A DNA stretch of 64,000 nt, from positions 885,299,335 through 885,363,334 of the forward strand of contig OY856410.1 of assembly GCA_963693085.1 (NCBI GenBank), given 5' to 3'. The notes beneath the pieces were generated by a model. It saw nothing but the letters and a program-made list of their open reading frames with translations, had not been told where the DNA came from and did not search any database. Of this stretch, positions 60,329-64,000 are shown one piece after another. The first letter of the stretch is position 1, and each line of letters opens with the position of its first letter. The translations under genes and the position numbers were made by a program. This DNA comes from Alisma plantago-aquatica (Eukaryota; Streptophyta; Magnoliopsida; Alismatales; Alismataceae).

Positions 60329-61021
60329 GATTTCCACCTTCTTAGGATCAACACGAATACCTGAGGCAGATATTACGTGTCCAAGAAAAGAAACTTTTGG
60401 TAACCATAACTCACACTTGCTAAACTTAGCATACAACTTATGCTCTCTTAACAAAGTCAAAGCCTGACGGAGGTGCTTCTCATGCTATTGAGAATCTCTA
60501 CTATATATCAGAATATCATCTATGAATACTACTATAAACTGATCAAGAAAAGGTTGAAATATTCTATTCATGAGTTCCATGAATGCAGCCGGTGCATTAG
60601 TTAGTCCAAATGACATAACTATGAACTCATAGTGACCATACCTTGTCCTAAAGGCAGACTTAGGTATGTCACTCTCCTTAATAAGAAACTGATGGTATCT
60701 TGACCTCAGATCTATCTTAGAAAAGATAGTTTCACCACACAACTGATCAAACAAATAATCAATCCTTGGCAGAGGATACTTGTTCATTATGGTTACTTTA
60801 TTCAACTGCCTATAGTCAATGCATAATCGAATGGACCCATCCTTCTTCTTAACAAATAGGATCGGAGCATCCCATGGCGAAGTACTTAGTCAGATAAAAC
60901 CCTTCTCAAGCAACTCATGCAGTTGTTTCTTGAGCTTTGCCATTTCAGCATGTGCCATTCTATACGGCGTTTGGGCTATTGGTTGGGTGCCCGAGATTTG
61001 ATTAATCTCAAAATCAATCTC
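60329..61021 (-). pseudogene. Gyp1: reverse transcriptase N-terminal part
   Basis: Follows a TGA (61019-61021) after the protease. Reverse reading from the left of that stop begins [20 protein letters not shown] and runs to [16 protein letters not shown], then the open frame 60485-60805 with [40 protein letters not shown] and FIDDILIYS. The catalytic box FIDD is at 60515-60526 and intact. A stop at 60485-60487 precedes the next piece, which includes [17 protein letters not shown] and VDPKKVE and is cut by A3 at 60328. At least three stops interrupt the domain. Confidence 0.9.
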
Positions 61022-61642
61022 TCAGGGTGGTGGAACACCTGGAAGTTCCTTAGGGAATACATCTTTAAATTCCCTAACAACTGGAACTTCAAAAAGTTTA
61101 GAACTCTCCATTGTGGTATCTACCACATGTACAAAGAATGCAAAACATCCTTGCCTCAACAACTTCTCAGCTATCATAGTTGACACAAGATAGGTTGAAA
61201 GAATCTTTCTATCTCCCTGAAAGATCCATGTGTCACTATCATCTGTGAACATAGCTTGCCTGGACTCACAATCCAAGACAACCTTGTACTTTTCTAGGGT
61301 GTCCATCCCAAGAATTATATCAAACCCATGCATTTCAAGTGGTATAAGATCTACCTGAATGCGATGATCAGAAAAAGAAAGAATGCAGGAAGAACACACC
61401 TCCCGCAACACTGCAGATCCCAAAAAAGGGGTTTCTACCATCAAACTATTTTCTCTATGACTGACAATCATGTTGCAGTCATGTATCACTTCTCGAGTGA
61501 TAAAGGAATGCATAGCACCCAGATCAATTAACACAGATATAAAATAGGATGAAGACATATTAGAATGAAATAGTTCCATGTGACCTGTCACAACTCGTGG
61601 ATTAACCACTGCCTCGGGCTGATTCATTGCATAGAATCTCAT
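61022..61642 (-). pseudogene. Gyp1: aspartic protease region
   Basis: 206 open codons in reverse. The motif LIDLGAMHSFITREV (Asp40 is the catalytic residue; the copy in Gyp2 has D-P-G-A-T) marks the retropepsin, followed by FDIILGMDTLEKYKVVLDC (flap and downstream strand). It ends FPKELPGVPPP before a TGA where RT should begin. The Asp-Leu-Gly loop with Met for Thr suggests an impaired enzyme. It is about 80% identical in protein to the Gyp2 copy by eye. Confidence 0.9.
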
Positions 61643-62025
61643 CGTTGCATATTGTTGGCCCTGTGTTCTATTATTGGATGCAGAAGATCCTGCCTAGGAC
61701 GCTTGTCCACATCCTTGGGTACCACTAGAAAACAGTTTTCTCTGAGAGCCTTGTTGACTCTGTCTTGGGGGTTGATTCACCACTGCATTCCCCGTTAGGC
61801 AATCCCTTGCCAGATGTCCTACTAGTCCACATCGATGACAAGTTCTATTCTCTTGATGTGGTCTAGAGGGTCCAGTTACTGATGTTGATGTTGTGCTAGG
61901 GGCTCTACTCGGAGGACAACTACACCCTCTACCCCTACTTGACGTCTACTGCATCTGGGTATTGAGGTTGTTGAGTATGTTCTAGTGTCTTCCAGTTTAT
62001 CTGATAGTGTCTTCTGCTCATATAG
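61643..62025 (-). pseudogene. gag: Gyp1: Gag C-terminus with CCHC knuckle
   Basis: In reverse, 61799-61840 encodes CHRCGLVGHLARDC, a C-X2-C-X4-H-X4-C knuckle. Upstream (to about 62025) is the Ser/Pro/Thr-rich linker, which aligns with Gyp2 (LSDKLED against LSESFKK). Homology stops at about 62025, where the + strand Gyp2 start begins. The capsid-like domain is therefore missing. A TAG separates the knuckle region from the protease frame. Confidence 0.82.
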
Positions 62026-62043
62026 GAGGAGAAGAACTTGAAG

Positions 62044-63291
62044 ATGTCTGGATCGCATGATGAACATGCTGCTGAGAGCAGCATTGCTGCACCAGGAGGA
62101 GGTGCAAGAGACCAAGATAGGGAGGAGCCTGTACCTGAACAGCCCCAGTTTAATCAAGTTGATATGGGGAACCCAGCTTTCCAAGCTATGTTTGGGAAGT
62201 TTATGGCAGCTATGACTCACATGACAGATAGGATGCCACTACCTGCACCAAGGGAACTAGCCCACAATGAAAGATAGGGAGTTGGAAAGACCTTTGAAAG
62301 GCTTTACAGGGTAGGATCCACAAAGTATGCTGGCACAACTGACCCAGCAGATGCTGATTTATGGTTAACTGAGCTGGAGAAGGCTTTCAAAATCCTTATG
62401 ATTCCTGAAGATGACAAGGTGAGACATGCTGTCTACCTACTGAAGGGGAGTGCTGGTCATTGGTGGACCATTGAAGAAGGTAAAAGGCTGGGAGTTGAAG
62501 TCAGATGGGATGAATTCTGACGGGAATTTGTTGCTAGATACTTTCCCAAGCCGTATTTATATGAGAAGATCTCTCAATTTGAGAGGTTGAGGTAAGGACA
62601 GATGAACATTAGCGAATATGAAGCTAGGTTCATGGAGCTATTTTGGTTATGTCTGCGCATGGCAGCTACTGATGACGAGAGGATTCGACGTTTCGAGAAA
62701 GGGTTGAATGCTAAATTGAACACTCCTGTGTCTGCTCTGGAGAACATGGAAAGATTTGCCACTTTTGTGGAGTCTGTGAGACGGATTGAGAGGTCTGTGA
62801 TCGAGAAGCGATAGACTAGTAATAAGAAAGTATATCCTCAGTTTCAAGGACCCTTGTCTGAGAGTTTCAAGAAGTCGAGATTCTCTGCACCACCACTACC
62901 AAAGTTTAATGCCCCGACGTAGTGGACGTCAAGTAGGGGTAGGGGTCATAGTTTTATTCCAAGTAGAGCTCCCAGTACAACATTAACATCAGTTACAGGA
63001 CCACCCGGGCAGAGTTTGGTAAGCTACAACTGCTACCAGTGTGGAAAGTCAGGACACTTGAAGAGAGATTGTCCTGAGAAAGTCCGAACTGTGACTCAAC
63101 CCCAGAGACAACGTCAACAAGGCTCACAGAGGCGACAATTCAATAATAATGTTAGAGGACGTGGACAAGCATCCCAAGCTAGATCGTTGAAACCAAACAA
63201 CCAAGCACAGGGTCAACATCAACCAACGGCTAGATTCTATGCCATGAATCAGCCTGAAGCAGTAGTCAACCCTCAAGTTGTGATAGGTTAG
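62044..63291 (+). pseudogene. gag: Gyp2 Gag: capsid-like domain and CCHC knuckle
   Basis: ATG at 62044 opens MSGSHDEHAAESSIAAPGG, an acidic N-terminus, then the Retrotrans_gag capsid-like domain: KYAGTTDPADADLWL, AFKILMIPEDDKVRHAVYLL, GSAGHWW, and MNISEYEARFMELFWLC after a stop. The knuckle CYQCGKSGHLKRDC is at 63031-63072, followed by a Gln/Arg-rich basic tail. Stops at about 62275, 62518, 62593, 62812 and 62921, then TAG at 63289-63291, break it; several fit C-to-T changes in CGA or CAG codons. Gag would form the particle and bind RNA. Confidence 0.88.
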
Positions 63292-63846
63292 ATGGAACTA
63301 TTTTATTCTGATATGTCTTCATCCTGCTTCGTATCTGTGTTAATTGATCCGGGTGCTACACATTCGTTTATCACTCGAGAAGTGATTTATGACTGCAACA
63401 TGACTGTCAGTCATAGAGCAGATAGTTTGTTGTTAGAAACACCTTTGTTGGGATCTGCTTTGTTGCGGGAGGTGTGTTCTCCCTGCGATCTTTTCTTTTC
63501 TGAACATCGCATTCAAGTGGATTTTATACCACTTGAGATGCAGGGTTTTGATATAATCCTTGGAATGGACACCTTAGAGAAGTATAAGGTTGTCTTGGAT
63601 TGTAGTTCCAAATAGGTTGTGTTCACAGACAATGGTGACACATGGATCCTTCAGGGAGATAGAAAGATTCTTCCAACTTGTCTTGTGTCAGCTATGGTAG
63701 CTGAAAGTTGATGAGACAAGGATGCTTTGCATTCTTAGCTCATGTGGTAGATACCACAATGGAGAGCCCTCATCCTTCTAAAGTTCCGTTAGTCAGGTAA
63801 TTTGAAGATGTATTTCCTAAAGAACTTCCAGGTGTTCCTCCGCCCT
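63292..63846 (+). pseudogene. Gyp2: aspartic protease region
   Basis: Open for 107 codons from 63292 (LIDPGATHSFITREV with catalytic Asp, D-P-G loop; FDIILGMDTLEKYKVVLDC). TAG at 63613-63615 then breaks the frame; downstream phrases up to LPGVPPP at about 63826-63845 are still readable in shifted frames. It ends, as in Gyp1, with CCC-TGA-GAG at 63844-63852. Confidence 0.87.
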
Positions 63847-63849
63847 GAG

Positions 63850-64000
63850 AGATTGATTTTGAAATTAATCTAATTCTAGGCACACAACCAATAGCACAAA
63901 CGCCGTATAGAATGGCACCTACTGAGATGGTAGAGCTCAAGAAACAACTGCAAGAGTTGCTTGAGAAGCGTTTTATCCGACCGAGTACTTCACCGTGGGG
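63850..64000 (+). pseudogene. Gyp2: start of reverse transcriptase (runs off the window)
   Basis: [20 protein letters not shown], then [20 protein letters not shown] and STSPWG: the first 50 residues or so of gypsy RT, open to the window edge. Confidence 0.88.

Larger units (their letters stand above)
42735..62025 (-). mobile_element. Gyp1: chromovirus-type Ty3/gypsy element, 5'-truncated and interrupted
   Basis: Forward reading runs from high to low coordinates: Gag C-terminus, protease, RT, (solo LTR A3/A4), RNase H, integrase with chromodomain-like tail, 3' LTR A2. It was inserted into the RT of Cop4; GTCAT at 42730-42734 is the presumed target copy, its partner being lost or outside the window. 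The order PR-RT-RH-IN identifies gypsy, and KVLWNHRGIE plus TWELEEEMRRKYP near the end identify a chromodomain-bearing chromovirus, probably Tekay/Del-like (inference). The 5' end is cut near 62025 at a head-to-head join with Gyp2. Confidence 0.88.
62026..64000 (+). mobile_element. Gyp2: Ty3/gypsy element on +, right end outside window
   Basis: A second copy of the Gyp1-type element, head-to-head with it. It starts abruptly about 20 bp before the gag ATG, with no LTR or primer-binding site, and has Gag, knuckle, protease and the beginning of RT. Protein identity to Gyp1 in the protease is about 80% by eye, so it is a different member and not a fresh inverted copy. Confidence 0.85.

Overview
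The window reads as plant (angiosperm) nuclear DNA made almost entirely of nested LTR retrotransposons. It is AT-rich, holds no convincing host gene, rRNA or tRNA gene, and its coding matches are Ty1/copia and Ty3/gypsy Gag and Pol fragments. Primer-binding sites match plant initiator tRNA-Met. Species cannot be named from the sequence alone. Most coding stretches carry stops, many of the CGA-to-TGA and CAG/CAA-to-TAG/TAA kind expected from decay of methylated transposons.

Left third (1-27343). A gypsy-type LTR (family A, copy A1) runs off the left edge and ends at 3605. A decayed copia element on + (Cop1) follows, with Gag and protease remnants at 4070-5533 and integrase, RT and RNase H remnants at 11763-14430. 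It is split by a complete gag-only copia element (Cop2, 5534-11762, duplicated target CAACT). Next is a non-coding gypsy-derived element with 3.1-kb LTRs (Lard1, 14570-27343, target GTGTC), whose 5' LTR is split by a solo LTR of family B on - (B1, 16192-20182, target AGGGG/AGGAG).

Middle (27344-42734). Cop3 is a second, older gag-only copia element (about 27419-37792), its 5' LTR split by a family B solo LTR on + (B2, 28256-32472, target AGATA). After 1.4 kb of unassigned DNA comes the 3' half of a copia element on - (Cop4: LTR 39234-41388, then RNase H and RT up to 42734).

Right third (42735-64000). A chromovirus-type Ty3/gypsy element on - (Gyp1) interrupts the Cop4 RT. In its own reading direction, from high to low coordinates, it has a Gag C-terminus with CCHC, protease, RT, RNase H, integrase with chromodomain-like tail, then a 5.1-kb 3' LTR (A2). 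Between RT and RNase H it is split by a solo LTR of its own family on + (A3, 50090-60328, target GATTT), which is itself split by another solo LTR on - (A4, 52936-58329, target CTAAT). Near 62025 Gyp1 is joined head-to-head to a second gypsy copy on + (Gyp2), which runs off the right edge inside RT.

Relative order from nesting: Cop4, then Gyp1, then A3, then A4; Cop1 before Cop2; Lard1 before B1; Cop3 before B2. The most striking non-coding signals are dense clusters of short palindromes or motifs built on GACCG/CGGTC in several unrelated LTR families, a two-hairpin element kept in all four family A LTRs, and telobox-like (AAACCCTA) arrays in family A LTRs.
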